From positions 1-64,000 of the forward strand of contig WVSN01000005.1 of NCBI GenBank assembly GCA_015689705.1: DNA of 64,000 bases, in the 5' to 3' direction. The translations under genes were made by a program, and so were the position numbers. The notes beneath the pieces are model-generated. The model saw only the letters and a program-made list of their open reading frames with translations, had not been told where the DNA came from and ran no database searches. Shown piece after piece: positions 1 through 7,709 of the stretch. Origin of the DNA: Rhodobacterales bacterium HKCCE3408 (lineage in GTDB: Bacteria > Pseudomonadota > Alphaproteobacteria > Rhodobacterales > Rhodobacteraceae). Numbering within the stretch: position 1 is the stretch's first letter; each line of letters starts with the position of its first letter.

Positions 1-165
1 CTCGGCATGGGGCCGCCCGCCCGGCGCGGTCCAGCCGCGCCCGACGACGCGGCCGTCCTTCACGATCACGCAGCCGACGGCCGGATTGGGCGCAACGCCG
101 CCAAGCCCGCGGGCGCCGAGGCCGATGGCCAGGGCCATCCAGCGCCGGTCAGCCGCGCCATCCAA
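1..165 (-). CDS. ribD: Riboflavin biosynthesis protein RibD, N-terminal part (cut by window edge)
   Basis: This is the beginning of the bifunctional diaminohydroxyphosphoribosylaminopyrimidine deaminase/reductase of riboflavin synthesis. The minus strand reads NPAVGCVIVKDG followed by GGRPHAE, the deaminase signature with the zinc-binding His-Ala-Glu just before the edge. The best start is a TTG at 165, giving a leader before WMALA like that of the family. An ATG at 138 would begin directly at MALA and is the alternative. It begins just downstream of nrdR, overlapping or abutting its stop, so the two form an nrdR-rib operon, a common arrangement. Only about 55 residues are in the window. Confidence 0.8.
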   Translation of the reverse strand, partial: MDGAADRRWMALAIGLGARGLGGVAPNPAVGCVIVKDGRVVGRGWTAPGGRPHAE

Positions 166-169
166 GGGC

Positions 170-640
170 TCAGCTTTCGCCTTCGGGGGCCGGCGGGGCC
201 AGTTCCTTCAGGAAGTCCTCGAAATCGTCCGTCGCCTGGAAGTTCTTGTAGACGCTGGCGAAGCGGACATAGGCGACCGTGTCGATCGCGGCGAGCCGCT
301 CCATCACGATCTCGCCGATCGTCTTCGACGGAATGTCGGTCTCGCCCATGCTCTCGAGCCGCCGGACAATGCCGGAAATCATCTGGTCGATCCGCTCGGG
401 TTCGACCGGGCGTTTCTGCATCGAGATCCGGATCGAGCGCTCCAGCTTGTCGCGGTCGAAATCCTCGCGCCGGCCGCTCGTCTTGATGACCACGAGGTCG
501 CGAAGCTGCACCCGTTCATAGGTCGTGAACCGTCCGCCGCAGGCGGGGCAGAAGCGCCGCCGCCGGATGGCGACGTGATCCTCGGCGGGCCGTGAATCCT
601 TCACCTGGGTGTCGATATTTCCACAGAACGGACAGCGCAT
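170..640 (-). CDS. nrdR: Transcriptional repressor NrdR
   Basis: NrdR represses ribonucleotide reductase genes in response to ATP/dATP. The 156-residue product has the usual family length. It starts with MRCPFCG and has a second CPxCGxRFTTYER segment near residue 31, giving the four-cysteine zinc ribbon. An ATP-cone follows at about residues 49-139. The frame is open further upstream, but MRCPFC is the family start and has a GGAAGAGGGG sequence ahead of it. It is transcribed away from the dodecin gene and into ribD. No classical NrdR box was recognised in the 641-860 gap. Confidence 0.95.
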   Translation of the reverse strand: MRCPFCGNIDTQVKDSRPAEDHVAIRRRRFCPACGGRFTTYERVQLRDLVVIKTSGRREDFDRDKLERSIRISMQKRPVEPERIDQMISGIVRRLESMGETDIPSKTIGEIVMERLAAIDTVAYVRFASVYKNFQATDDFEDFLKELAPPAPEGES

Positions 641-860
641 TGGCTGATGCCCCTCTTCCTTCCCCTGACCCGTGGCGGCCGCCCCTGCCCGGGCGTCTGG
701 GCCTCCGGCCCATGCCATCCACAGGCACTATAGGGGCATACATAGAGGTTGGGTAGTGGTGAATCTTCGCTACAGGATTTGGGGTTAGATCCGCGCCACA
801 CCGGTCGGCCCTCCGTGCTAGGATCGCGCCATCACCCCAATTTCCGAAGGAGATATCAAC

Positions 861-1064
861 ATGAGCATTGCCCGCGTTACCGAGATTTCCGCCACCTCGC
901 CCGAAAGCTTCGAGGCCGCCACCCGCGACGGCATCGCCCGCGCCAATTCCACGCTCCGGAACGTCACCTCGGCCTGGGTCAAGGAACAACGCGTCACCGT
1001 CACCGACGGCCAGATCAGCCATTTTCAGGTCAACCTGATGGTGACCTTCATTCTCGACGACTGA
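861..1064 (+). CDS. Dodecin family flavin-binding protein
   Basis: The 67-residue product has the dodecin pattern: a short beta strand (ARVTEISATS), an amphipathic helix with SFEAATRDGIARA, then two strands with RVTVTDGQISHFQVNLMVTF. Dodecins assemble into dodecamers that store or buffer flavins in the cytoplasm. A good ribosome-binding site (GAAGGAG at 847-853) precedes the ATG. It lies close to nrdR-ribD, so a flavin link is plausible, though it is divergently transcribed from them. The function is inferred from the family. Confidence 0.9.
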   Translation: MSIARVTEISATSPESFEAATRDGIARANSTLRNVTSAWVKEQRVTVTDGQISHFQVNLMVTFILDD

Positions 1065-1070
1065 CCGGGG

Positions 1071-1496
1071 TCAGTCCGGCGCGAAATGCACCGCGACCCG
1101 CCGATCATGCGGGCGGTCGCGGTGCTCGACCACGTAGATCCCCTGCCATGTCCCGAGCGTCATGCGCCCGTCCGATACCGGGATCTGCAGCGACACCGGC
1201 AGATGCGCGGCCTTGATATGGGCGGGCATGTCGTCCGGCCCCTCGGTCACATGCGTGAGCCAGCCCATCGCCGCGTCGTCGGCCGGCGGCACGAGGCGGC
1301 GCAGCCAGTTCAGCAGGTCGGTCTGCACGTCCGGATCGGCGTTCTCCTGGATCAGCAGGCTGGCCGAGGTATGCCGGATCATCAGCGTCAGCAGGCCGTC
1401 GCCCGCGCCGATCCCGGTCAGCCAGTCCTCCACCTCCGCGGTGATCTCGGTCAGGCCCGGGCCGCGTGTCCGGCAGCCGATTTCGGTCAGGGGCAT
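1071..1496 (-). CDS. YjbQ family protein (UPF0047)
   Basis: The 141-residue protein matches the YjbQ/UPF0047 family in length and sequence. IRHTSASLLIQENADPDV and the C-terminal GTWQGIYVVEHRD are the diagnostic segments, with the conserved His, Glu and Asp residues near a putative metal site. Some members show weak thiamine-phosphate-synthase activity, but the true role is unsettled. The start MPLTE overlaps the end of the upstream DUF2161 gene by 10 bases, so the two are translationally coupled. It converges on the dodecin gene with a 6-base gap. Confidence 0.85.
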   Translation of the reverse strand: MPLTEIGCRTRGPGLTEITAEVEDWLTGIGAGDGLLTLMIRHTSASLLIQENADPDVQTDLLNWLRRLVPPADDAAMGWLTHVTEGPDDMPAHIKAAHLPVSLQIPVSDGRMTLGTWQGIYVVEHRDRPHDRRVAVHFAPD

Positions 1497-2158
1497 GCCC
1501 GCTCCTCCGTCCAGTGCCGCAGTCCGGCCGCGCCGGCCTCGGTCAGCGCGTAGACGCCCGGGGCGACGCGCTCGAACCAGCCGTAATGGTCGGTGCGCAT
1601 GATCTCGGTCGCCCGCGGCACACCCGTCGCATCGCGCACTTGGGCGCCCTTCGTCGGTCCCGATACCGCCAGATGCGCCGCGCAGGCCAGCGCGTCCTGC
1701 CGGTAGGCCGTCAGCACCTGCCCCCGCGTCCCGCCCCGGTTCGGATCGCCCTGCCGCCGGGCAAACTCCCGCAGCAGCCGTACCGTCCGCGGCTTCGACT
1801 TGCGCGGCGCGTAGGGGCCGGGGTCGCACAGCGCCTCGACATGCCCGTCCCGCGCCCGAACCGTCAGCAGCCCGAGACCGAGCCGCCGCGCGAGCCGCAC
1901 GTTGTCCGCCAGCGCCCGCCGGAACGCCGCGCCAGGAGCGACCGGAACGGCGAGGTAGACATGGTCGCTCACCGTCAGCCGCGCGATGCCCTGGTGGAAC
2001 AGCTTCAGCGAGAACCCGGTTTTCAGTTCCACGATCACGGGCGGCTCGTCGCCGCGGATCGCGACGACGTCGGCGCCCGCGATCTCGGCCTTCACCTCGT
2101 AGCCCTGCGCCTCCAGATACGCCTTGACCGGCGCATACAGTTCGGTTTCCTGCCCCAT
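1487..2158 (-). CDS. DUF2161 protein with PD-(D/E)XK nuclease-like fold
   Basis: The 223-residue cytoplasmic protein begins MGQETELYAPVKAYLEAQGY. The segment DVVAIRG...VIVELK gives the Asp...Glu-x-Lys triad of the PD-(D/E)XK superfamily. The C-terminal half (about 145-223) resembles a winged-helix segment with a GVYALTEAG end. These features match the DUF2161 family, common in Rhodobacterales and without known substrate. It starts 151 bases from rpmB on the opposite strand and overlaps the following YjbQ gene. Nuclease activity is only a fold-level inference. Confidence 0.75.
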   Translation of the reverse strand: MGQETELYAPVKAYLEAQGYEVKAEIAGADVVAIRGDEPPVIVELKTGFSLKLFHQGIARLTVSDHVYLAVPVAPGAAFRRALADNVRLARRLGLGLLTVRARDGHVEALCDPGPYAPRKSKPRTVRLLREFARRQGDPNRGGTRGQVLTAYRQDALACAAHLAVSGPTKGAQVRDATGVPRATEIMRTDHYGWFERVAPGVYALTEAGAAGLRHWTEERACP

Positions 2159-2216
2159 GGGCGAAGGCTACAACCCCGCCCCCGTGCCGTCACGCCGAAT
2201 TCCCGCGGATCGGCGC

Positions 2217-2245
2217 TTGACAGCCCGAGGCCCCGGCTCTATCCA
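2217..2245 (+). promoter_or_regulatory. Candidate sigma-70 promoter for rpmB
   Basis: TTGACA at 2217-2222 is a perfect -35 element. A 17-base spacer separates it from TATCCA at 2240-2245, a weak -10 that is normal for G+C-rich alphaproteobacteria. It lies 65 bases ahead of the rpmB start. Confidence 0.55.
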
Positions 2246-2309
2246 CCGCGCGATCCGGGCGCGGCTTCCCGCCAGCGCCCCTTTGATTTTCTGACCCGAG
2301 GATATCGCC

Positions 2310-2600
2310 ATGTCGCGTATCTGCGAACTGACCGGCAAGGGGCCGATGACTGGCAACAATGTCAGCCACGCCAACAACAAGACCCGGCGCCGCTTCCTGC
2401 CGAACCTGTCCGAAGTCACGCTTGGCTCGGACCTGCTCGACCGCCGCTTCAAGCTGCGCATTTCGAACGCCGCGCTGCGCACCGTGGACCATCGTGGCGG
2501 GCTCGACGCCTTCCTGATGCGCGCCAAGGATGACGAGCTGTCGCCGAAGGCGCTGAAGATCAAGCGCGAGATCGAGAAGGCGCAGGCCGCAACCGCCTGA
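2310..2600 (+). CDS. rpmB: 50S ribosomal protein L28
   Basis: The 96-residue product starts [23 protein letters not shown], the hallmark of bacterial L28, and continues with TRRRFLPNL and [14 protein letters not shown]28 is part of the large ribosomal subunit. Length is typical for alphaproteobacteria. It is a single-gene unit between a candidate promoter upstream and a strong terminator just after the stop. Confidence 0.97.
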   Translation: MSRICELTGKGPMTGNNVSHANNKTRRRFLPNLSEVTLGSDLLDRRFKLRISNAALRTVDHRGGLDAFLMRAKDDELSPKALKIKREIEKAQAATA

Positions 2601-2623
2601 GCCGTTCCGCTCTGCCGAATTCG

Positions 2624-2664
2624 ACCGGCCCCGATGCATCCGCATCCGGGGCCGGTGTCGTTTT
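2624..2664 (+). terminator. Rho-independent terminator after rpmB
   Basis: An outer 9-bp stem (ACCGGCCCC with GGGGCCGGT) continues through a single bulged C into a 5-bp GATGC/GCATC stem with a four-base loop. GTCG and then TTTT follow at 2661-2664. It begins 24 bases after the rpmB stop. Confidence 0.85.
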
Positions 2665-2731
2665 GCCCCATGGCAGCCGGGCACGCACAGGCGCAGAACC
2701 GGACCGAACGGCGCACCGGGACTCGCACGAC

Positions 2732-3187
2732 ATGATCCGCACCACTCTCGCCTTCCTCCTCGCCCTCGCCGCCGCGCCCGCCGCGGCCCAGATGCAGGTC
2801 GAGCACGCGACGATCAGCGCCGCCGGCCCCATGGCGCAGGCCGCCGCCGCCTATTTCACCGTCACAAACACATCGGACACGGCCGACCGGCTGGTCGGCG
2901 TGACCACCGGGCTGGCGGCAATGGCCGAACTGCACCGGACCGAGGAAACGGACGACGGACTCGTCCGCATGGTGCCCGAGCCCGACGGCTTCGCGATCGA
3001 ACCGGGCGAGACGCTGGTGCTGGAACAGGGCGGACGGCACGTCATGCTGATGGGCCTGTCCGAACGCCCCGAGGACGGGGCCGAGGCCGAGATCACGCTG
3101 CAATTCGAACACGCTGATCCGGTCACGCTTACGGTGCCGGTCACGACCATCCTCGGCGGCCATTCCGGCCATGACAGCGACGGCTGA
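2732..3187 (+). CDS. Periplasmic copper chaperone PCu(A)C
   Basis: The 151-residue protein has a signal peptide (MIRTTLAFLLALAAAPAAAQ). The mature domain belongs to the PCu(A)C family. The conserved copper ligands are visible in MAELHRTEE and in HVMLMGL, with a Met and His toward the C terminus. These proteins deliver Cu(I) to the CuA centre of cytochrome oxidase in the periplasm. The start at 2732 is chosen because it opens directly on the signal peptide. The rpmB terminator separates it from the ribosomal gene. Confidence 0.88.
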   Translation: MIRTTLAFLLALAAAPAAAQMQVEHATISAAGPMAQAAAAYFTVTNTSDTADRLVGVTTGLAAMAELHRTEETDDGLVRMVPEPDGFAIEPGETLVLEQGGRHVMLMGLSERPEDGAEAEITLQFEHADPVTLTVPVTTILGGHSGHDSDG

Positions 3188-3206
3188 CGCCCTTCCCGGA
3201 CTGGCC

Positions 3207-3244
3207 ACAATTGCGCGTCGATGGCACCTCATCGTCGCAATTGT
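3207..3244. other. Long imperfect hairpin downstream of the copper chaperone gene
   Basis: ACAATTGCG at 3207-3215 pairs perfectly with CGCAATTGT at 3236-3244. Inside, CGATG (3219-3223) pairs with CATCG (3230-3234) around a six-base loop. No T-run follows on either side. It may be a 3'-end stabiliser, a weak bidirectional terminator, or an operator for the small membrane-protein gene at 3329. A second small hairpin (GGTCT/AGACC) is at 3252-3267. Confidence 0.5.
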
Positions 3245-3328
3245 TCCTGCCTTGGTCTCAAATTAGACCGAATCAAAGTCGAAAAGACTAACTGTAGTGA
3301 ATGTGTAATTAGTGGAACGGGTGCTGAA

Positions 3329-3535
3329 ATGGCGACTTCCCACAGCTTTGCGAATTCGAACGAAGGCGGCGACATCGGCCTCCTTCCCATCCTTGTCGGC
3401 TTCGTCTTCTTCGTGGCCGTCGTAGTCTCGATGATCGATACGGACATGAGCGCCGGCCTGACCATCGTTTTCGGCGACGGATCGGCGGCGGGCGGCCAGC
3501 AGGAGGTCCGGGTCAACCAGCTTCCGCATATGTGA
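3329..3535 (+). CDS. Small single-helix membrane protein, unknown function
   Basis: I do not recognise this 68-residue protein. It has a polar N terminus (MATSHSFANSNEGGDIG), one hydrophobic helix at about 15-34 (LLPILVGFVFFVAVVVSMI) and a Gly/Ala/Gln-rich polar tail. The frame is open further upstream to 3221, but that part lies in an A+T-richer stretch with hairpins and looks non-coding. The ribosome-binding site is weak. It sits alone between the copper chaperone and a convergent sirtuin gene. Confidence 0.5.
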   Translation: MATSHSFANSNEGGDIGLLPILVGFVFFVAVVVSMIDTDMSAGLTIVFGDGSAAGGQQEVRVNQLPHM

Positions 3536-3549
3536 TCCGGGCGCGCGGC

Positions 3550-4239
3550 CTAGCCCGCGCCGATCACCTCCGCGACCCAGGCCGGGACCGCCTCGGTCGC
3601 CGGGCCGGCGATGACGCGGTCGAAGCGGCCGCGCGACGGCTCCAGATTGATCTCGAGGGTCCGCGCCCCCGTCCGGCGCGCCTCGTCCACGAAGCCGGCC
3701 GCCGGATAGACCTCGCCCGAAGTGCCGATGGCGACGAACAGGTCCGCCCGCGCCAGCCGCGCTCCGATTTCCTCCATGTGATAGGGCATCTCGCCGAACC
3801 AGACGATGTCGGGCCGGGTCGCCGGACGCGCGCAGTCCGGGCAGGCATCCTCCGGCGCCATCTCGTCCGGCGCCGTCCACCGCGCCCCGCAGGCCCCGCA
3901 CAGCGCGATGTCGATTTCCCCGTGCATGTGGATCACGCCGGTCGACCCCGCTGCCTCGTGCAGCCCGTCGATATTCTGCGTCACCAGCGTCAGGTCGTCG
4001 CCCATCGCCGCGCCAAGCCGCGCCAGCGCGGCGTGACCCGCATTGGGCAGGGCGGCCCGGGCATTGGCCCGGCGGGCGTTGTAGAAATCGTGGACCAGCC
4101 GGGGGTTCCGCGCGAAGCCCTGCGGCGTCGCGACCTCCTCGAGGTCGTATTGCGACCACAGGCCGCCGACATCGCGAAACGTGCCAAGCCCGCTTTCGGC
4201 CGAGATCCCCGCCCCGGTCAGAACGACGATCCGGGTCAT
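3550..4239 (-). CDS. cobB: NAD-dependent protein deacylase, sirtuin (CobB type)
   Basis: The 229-residue protein carries the full sirtuin signature: GAGIS at 9-13, TQNID at 87-91, catalytic His106 in HMHGE, and a zinc ribbon with Cys114, Cys117, Cys133 and Cys136. Tyr53 and Arg56 in DFYNAR match the Tyr-x-x-Arg pair that lets SIRT5 and E. coli CobB accept succinyl- and malonyl-lysine, so desuccinylase activity is expected besides deacetylation. The start at 4239 gives the normal family N terminus. A further in-frame ATG at 4284 lacks family similarity. It is divergent from the phosphatase gene. Confidence 0.93.
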   Translation of the reverse strand: MTRIVVLTGAGISAESGLGTFRDVGGLWSQYDLEEVATPQGFARNPRLVHDFYNARRANARAALPNAGHAALARLGAAMGDDLTLVTQNIDGLHEAAGSTGVIHMHGEIDIALCGACGARWTAPDEMAPEDACPDCARPATRPDIVWFGEMPYHMEEIGARLARADLFVAIGTSGEVYPAAGFVDEARRTGARTLEINLEPSRGRFDRVIAGPATEAVPAWVAEVIGAG

Positions 4240-4349
4240 GCCGCGCCCCTGTCCATGGTGCCAGTCTTGGGAAAGCCCGGCCACGGTGGCAAGCCCCGAC
4301 CGGCGCGGCCGGGCTTAACAAGCCCGCCGATGCGCCCTATGACCGGCCC

Positions 4350-4796
4350 ATGCGCATCCTCGTCGTCTGCCTCGGAAACATCTGCCGCTCACCCGCCGCC
4401 GAGGCGGTGCTGCGCGACCGTCTCCCCGCCGCCGAGATCGACTCGGCCGGGACCGGGAACTGGCATGTCGGCAAGCCGCCGCACCCGCCGATGATCGCCG
4501 CCGCCCGCGCCCGGGGCTACGATCTCTCGCAACTGCGTGCGCGACAGGTCCGCCCCGACGATTTCCACGACTTCGACCTGATCCTGGCCATGGATCGCGA
4601 CAACTTGGCCGATCTCCAGGCGATCCGTCCCGCCGGTGCTCGCGCGGAACTGCGCCTCTTCCGCGACGGCGGCGAGGTGCCCGATCCCTATTTCTCAGGC
4701 GATTTCGACGGCGCGCTCGACCTGATCGAGGCCGCCGCCGACGCGCTCGTGTCTCAGCCGCACATATCCTCGGCGACGCGCGTGAAGACGGTGTAG
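4350..4796 (+). CDS. Low-molecular-weight protein-tyrosine phosphatase
   Basis: The 148-residue protein starts MRILVVCLGNICRSP, with the C-x5-R phosphate loop (Cys7, Arg13). The general-acid Asp lies in the VPDPYF motif near residue 112. Length and order match the cytoplasmic LMW-PTP family, which also resembles arsenate reductases, but a second phosphatase-type Asp-Pro-Tyr is present. Its last 43 bases overlap the end of the convergent gene at 4754-5053. Confidence 0.92.
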   Translation: MRILVVCLGNICRSPAAEAVLRDRLPAAEIDSAGTGNWHVGKPPHPPMIAAARARGYDLSQLRARQVRPDDFHDFDLILAMDRDNLADLQAIRPAGARAELRLFRDGGEVPDPYFSGDFDGALDLIEAAADALVSQPHISSATRVKTV

Positions 4797-5053
4797 CGCT
4801 CCCAGAACGACGCGTCGCGGTTGCGGCTCGACTGGCTGATCTCCTGCGCCCGCTGCGGATCGGTGAACAGCTGCGCCGCCTGCCGCTGGTCGCGGTCCGA
4901 CAGCGTCAGGCTCGCCGCCGCGCCCACGCAGGCGCACAATTCGAACGTCGCCGCACTGCGGCCCGAGGCCAGGCAGGCCTGCGAAACCGGATTGGCCCCG
5001 GCCGACGTGGCGCAGACCAGCGCCAGAAGGCCCGGGGCAAGATAACGGATCAC
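4754..5053 (-). CDS. Small secreted protein, unknown function
   Basis: The 99-residue product has a clear signal peptide (IRYLAPGLLALVCATSAGA) and a mature part with four cysteines (ACLAS, LCACV, DMCG), suggesting disulfides in the periplasm. Homologues in Rhodobacterales are, as I recall, conserved but uncharacterised. A GTG at 5053 is preferred; a TTG at 5056 is the alternative. GGGAG lies 9 bases before the GTG. The 3' end overlaps the phosphatase gene antisense by 43 bases. I cannot assign a role. Confidence 0.65.
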   Translation of the reverse strand: MIRYLAPGLLALVCATSAGANPVSQACLASGRSAATFELCACVGAAASLTLSDRDQRQAAQLFTDPQRAQEISQSSRNRDASFWERYTVFTRVAEDMCG

Positions 5054-5120
5054 CAATGCGATCTCCCTGTCCTCAGCGCGCGCAGAATGCCAAGGACGGG
5101 CGGTCCGATCAATTCACATC

Positions 5121-6170
5121 TCAGGCAGCGTCGGGCGTCCGGATGCGCTCGGCCACAATCGCGTCGGCCACGGTTTCCGGCCCGGTCCCGCGCCGCGCGG
5201 CCTCGGACAGGATCGCGTCCAGCGTCGCGTCGAGCGTCGCAAGCTTTTCGGACACGAAGGCGCGGCGGTCGGCGATCCGCAGGATCTCGGTCGCGACGTT
5301 GATGATGCCGCCCGCGTTCACCACGTAATCCGGCGCGTAGAGGATGCCGCGCGCCCGCAGCGCCGCGCCGTCCTCCGCCGTGGCGAGCTGGTTGTTCGCC
5401 CCGCCGCAGACGGCCCCAACCTTCAGGCCCGGAATGGTCGCGGCATTGAGAATGCCGCCAATGGCGCAGGGCGCGAGGATGTCCGCCTCGACGCGAAGGA
5501 TCTCGTCCGGCGCCACGACCCGCGCGCCGAAGCATTGGCCGGCCTGCGCCGCGCGCATCGCATCCATATCCGCCACGATCAGCTCCGCCCCGCCGGCGCG
5601 CAGAAGCTTCGCAAGCTCCCACCCGACATGGCCGAGACCCTGCACCGCGACAACCCGCCCGGTCAGCACCGCAGAGCCGAAGCGGTGCTTCGCCGTCGTC
5701 CGGATCGACTGGAAGATGCCGCGCGCCGTCACCGGCGACGGATCGCCCGAGGCGTAGGGCCCGTCCGCCAGACCGGCCACGTAGGGCGTCACGCCGCGGA
5801 TCACGGCCATGTCCTCGGGCGCCATGCCCATGTCCTCGGCCGTCCAGTAGCGCCCGGCCAGCCCGTCGATGGCACGCCCGAAGGCCCGCAGCATCCCGGG
5901 CGTCTTCGCCGCCGGATCGCCCACGATAACCGCCTTGCCGCCGCCAAGCGGCAGGCCCGCCGCGGCGTTCTTGAACGTCATCCCCCGCGACAGCCGCAGT
6001 ACGTCGTCCAGCGCCGCGCGCTCGTCGCCATAGACCCGCATCCGAAGCCCGCCGGCCGCGGGGCCAAGCGCCGTGGAATGGATGGCGATGAAGCCGAGAA
6101 GCCCGGTCGCGGTTTCCTCGACCCGGATGACCTCTTCGTGCTCGGCACTGGCGATGCGCGTGATCTGCAT
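5121..6170 (-). CDS. ldh: Leucine dehydrogenase (Glu/Leu/Phe/Val dehydrogenase family)
   Basis: The 349-residue protein is the right size for leucine/branched-chain amino-acid dehydrogenases, which reversibly deaminate leucine, valine and isoleucine with NAD. The catalytic lysine is in LPLGGGKAVI near residue 78. The Rossmann glycines are in AVQGLGHVGWELAKLL near 175, and PDYVVNAGGIINVA is the family C-terminal motif. It is divergent from an Lrp-family regulator that starts 130 bases away, so branched-chain amino-acid control is likely. Valine or phenylalanine preference cannot be excluded. Confidence 0.88.
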   Translation of the reverse strand: MQITRIASAEHEEVIRVEETATGLLGFIAIHSTALGPAAGGLRMRVYGDERAALDDVLRLSRGMTFKNAAAGLPLGGGKAVIVGDPAAKTPGMLRAFGRAIDGLAGRYWTAEDMGMAPEDMAVIRGVTPYVAGLADGPYASGDPSPVTARGIFQSIRTTAKHRFGSAVLTGRVVAVQGLGHVGWELAKLLRAGGAELIVADMDAMRAAQAGQCFGARVVAPDEILRVEADILAPCAIGGILNAATIPGLKVGAVCGGANNQLATAEDGAALRARGILYAPDYVVNAGGIINVATEILRIADRRAFVSEKLATLDATLDAILSEAARRGTGPETVADAIVAERIRTPDAA

Positions 6171-6237
6171 GGGGAACCTCCTGTTCTTGTCCGCAAGCTT
6201 AGCGCAGCCCGGTCAGCGAAAATCGCCAAAGACTGCC

Positions 6238-6266
6238 TTGGCGCAAGGCTCAGACGCAGGTATTCT
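6238..6266 (+). promoter_or_regulatory. Candidate promoter for the Lrp-family regulator
   Basis: TTGGCG (6238-6243) and TATTCT (6261-6266) are separated by exactly 17 bases and lie 34 bases before the regulator start, inside the divergent leucine-dehydrogenase/regulator spacer. Confidence 0.45.
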
Positions 6267-6299
6267 CTACATATCACCGGACTTTCAGGGTTTATCACC

Positions 6300-6752
6300 A
6301 TGGACAGCATCGACCGCAGGATTCTCCAGCAGTTGCAGTCCGAAGGCCGCCTGCCCGTCATCGAACTGGCCGAACGCGTCGGCCTTTCGCCCACGCCCTG
6401 CGCCCGCCGCATCGCCAAGCTCGAAGAGGCCGGGATCATCCGCGGCTACGGCGCCCGCCTCGACCAGGCCGCCGTCGGCCTGCCGCTCACGGTCTTCGTC
6501 TTCGTCGAACTCGAGGGCCATGCCCGTGGCACCCTCTCGGCCTTCGAACGCGCCGTCTCGCGCTTCGACGAGGTGGTCGAATGCCACCTGATGACCGGCA
6601 CCCGCGACGTGCTGATGAAGATCGTCGCCGCCGACCTGACCGCCTTCGACCGCTTCCTCGAGGAAAGCCTGCTCCAGGTCCCCGGCATCCGCGCCACCCG
6701 GACGAGTTTCTCGCTCAGGCCCATGGTCGTGCGCGAGGGGCTGCCGGTTTGA
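6300..6752 (+). CDS. Lrp/AsnC family transcriptional regulator
   Basis: The 150-residue protein has an N-terminal AsnC-type helix-turn-helix (MDSIDRRILQQLQSEGRLP, then ELAERVGLSPTPCARRI) and a C-terminal RAM ligand-sensing domain (TVFVFVELEG... VVECHLMTGTRDVLMKI). It is divergent from leucine dehydrogenase, like BkdR/Lrp regulators of branched-chain amino-acid catabolism, and probably controls that gene in response to an amino acid. The ATG at 6300 gives the standard family start. Confidence 0.93.
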   Translation: MDSIDRRILQQLQSEGRLPVIELAERVGLSPTPCARRIAKLEEAGIIRGYGARLDQAAVGLPLTVFVFVELEGHARGTLSAFERAVSRFDEVVECHLMTGTRDVLMKIVAADLTAFDRFLEESLLQVPGIRATRTSFSLRPMVVREGLPV

Positions 6753-6807
6753 ACCGGGCGGGATGCCCGCGCGACCCATCGGGGACTTCCAAGCAAGGAC
6801 CCCGGGC

Positions 6808-7548
6808 ATGCCCCTTCAACTCATCATCCTCGCCGCCGAGACCGATCCGTCCCGCGACGCCAAGACGGTTCAGACCTTTCTCACCGCCGACGATCTCCTC
6901 ACGCTCGAAGGCGACGAAAAGATCGCCTATTTCGACGGCGGCAAGACCCGGATCGGCGACCTGACCGACGGCGAGGACAGCCATGACGGCTATCCCGGCG
7001 GCTTCCCCTCCTCGACCGAGGTTCACGGCACCAGGGACGACGACGACATCGACCATTTCGCGGTCGGCATCGCCCAGGAAATCTACGGCTTCGCCGGAAA
7101 CGACACGATCTGGGCCGGCACATCCGACGACTCGATCTTCGGCGGCATCGGCGACGACGAGATCTATGGCGGCGAAGGCGACGACCTCGTGGTCGGGCAG
7201 GACGGCGACGACTTCCTCTTCGGCGACGCCGGCAACGACTCGCTTCATGCCGGCGACGGCGCCGACGGGCTCTACGGCTTCGGCGGCAATGACTGGATCT
7301 TCCTCACCGACGACGGCGACGTGGACACGATCTACTTCAATGTCGGAGACGACGCGGACGTGATCGACAATTTCGAGCACGGCGTCGACAAGGTCTACCT
7401 CGCCAATCTCGGCGTCTCGGCGTTCGGCGATCTGACCATCGTCTACAACGCCGACGGCACCCAGGCGCAGATCGATTTCGGCGGTGGCGACATGCTGACC
7501 TTCACCGGGCTCGAACAGGCGCTCGAGGCGGGCGACTTCCTGTTCTGA
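6808..7548 (+). CDS. Small RTX-repeat (calcium-binding) secreted protein
   Basis: The 246-residue acidic protein has about eight glycine/aspartate nonapeptide repeats (GGxGDDxxx type, residues about 92-172), the calcium-binding beta-roll of RTX proteins. A C-terminal region ending LEAGDFLF resembles type I secretion signals; there is no N-terminal signal peptide. No catalytic domain is visible in the first 90 residues. No ABC exporter or membrane-fusion partner lies nearby, so secretion must rely on genes elsewhere. MPLQL at 6808 is preferred over the in-frame ATG at 6763. Confidence 0.85.
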   Translation: MPLQLIILAAETDPSRDAKTVQTFLTADDLLTLEGDEKIAYFDGGKTRIGDLTDGEDSHDGYPGGFPSSTEVHGTRDDDDIDHFAVGIAQEIYGFAGNDTIWAGTSDDSIFGGIGDDEIYGGEGDDLVVGQDGDDFLFGDAGNDSLHAGDGADGLYGFGGNDWIFLTDDGDVDTIYFNVGDDADVIDNFEHGVDKVYLANLGVSAFGDLTIVYNADGTQAQIDFGGGDMLTFTGLEQALEAGDFLF

Positions 7549-7561
7549 GGCCCCCAAGGGT

Positions 7562-7585
7562 CGCGCCCCTCGATCCCGGGGCGCG
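7562..7585 (+). terminator. G+C-rich hairpin after the RTX gene
   Basis: An 8-bp stem (CGCGCCCC with GGGGCGCG) encloses an eight-base loop and begins 14 bases after the RTX stop. No T-run follows, so termination is possible but not clear. Confidence 0.4.
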
Positions 7586-7603
7586 CTCGCTCCACCCGCC
7601 TCC

Positions 7604-7619
7604 CCCGCGATATCGCGGG
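7604..7619. other. Perfect 16-bp palindrome upstream of lepA
   Basis: CCCGCGATATCGCGGG is a perfect palindrome in the 161-base spacer between the RTX gene and lepA, 91 bases before the lepA start. Flanking C and G runs extend it imperfectly. It could be a protein-binding site or part of the RTX transcript's 3' structure. Confidence 0.4.
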
Positions 7620-7709
7620 AAGGGGGCCAATCGCCGTGGCAACTGCCCTTCCCCCTTGCCGCGTCCTCCTATATCTCCCCCTGCAACCCAGTTCCCAGAC
7701 GGCCGATCC

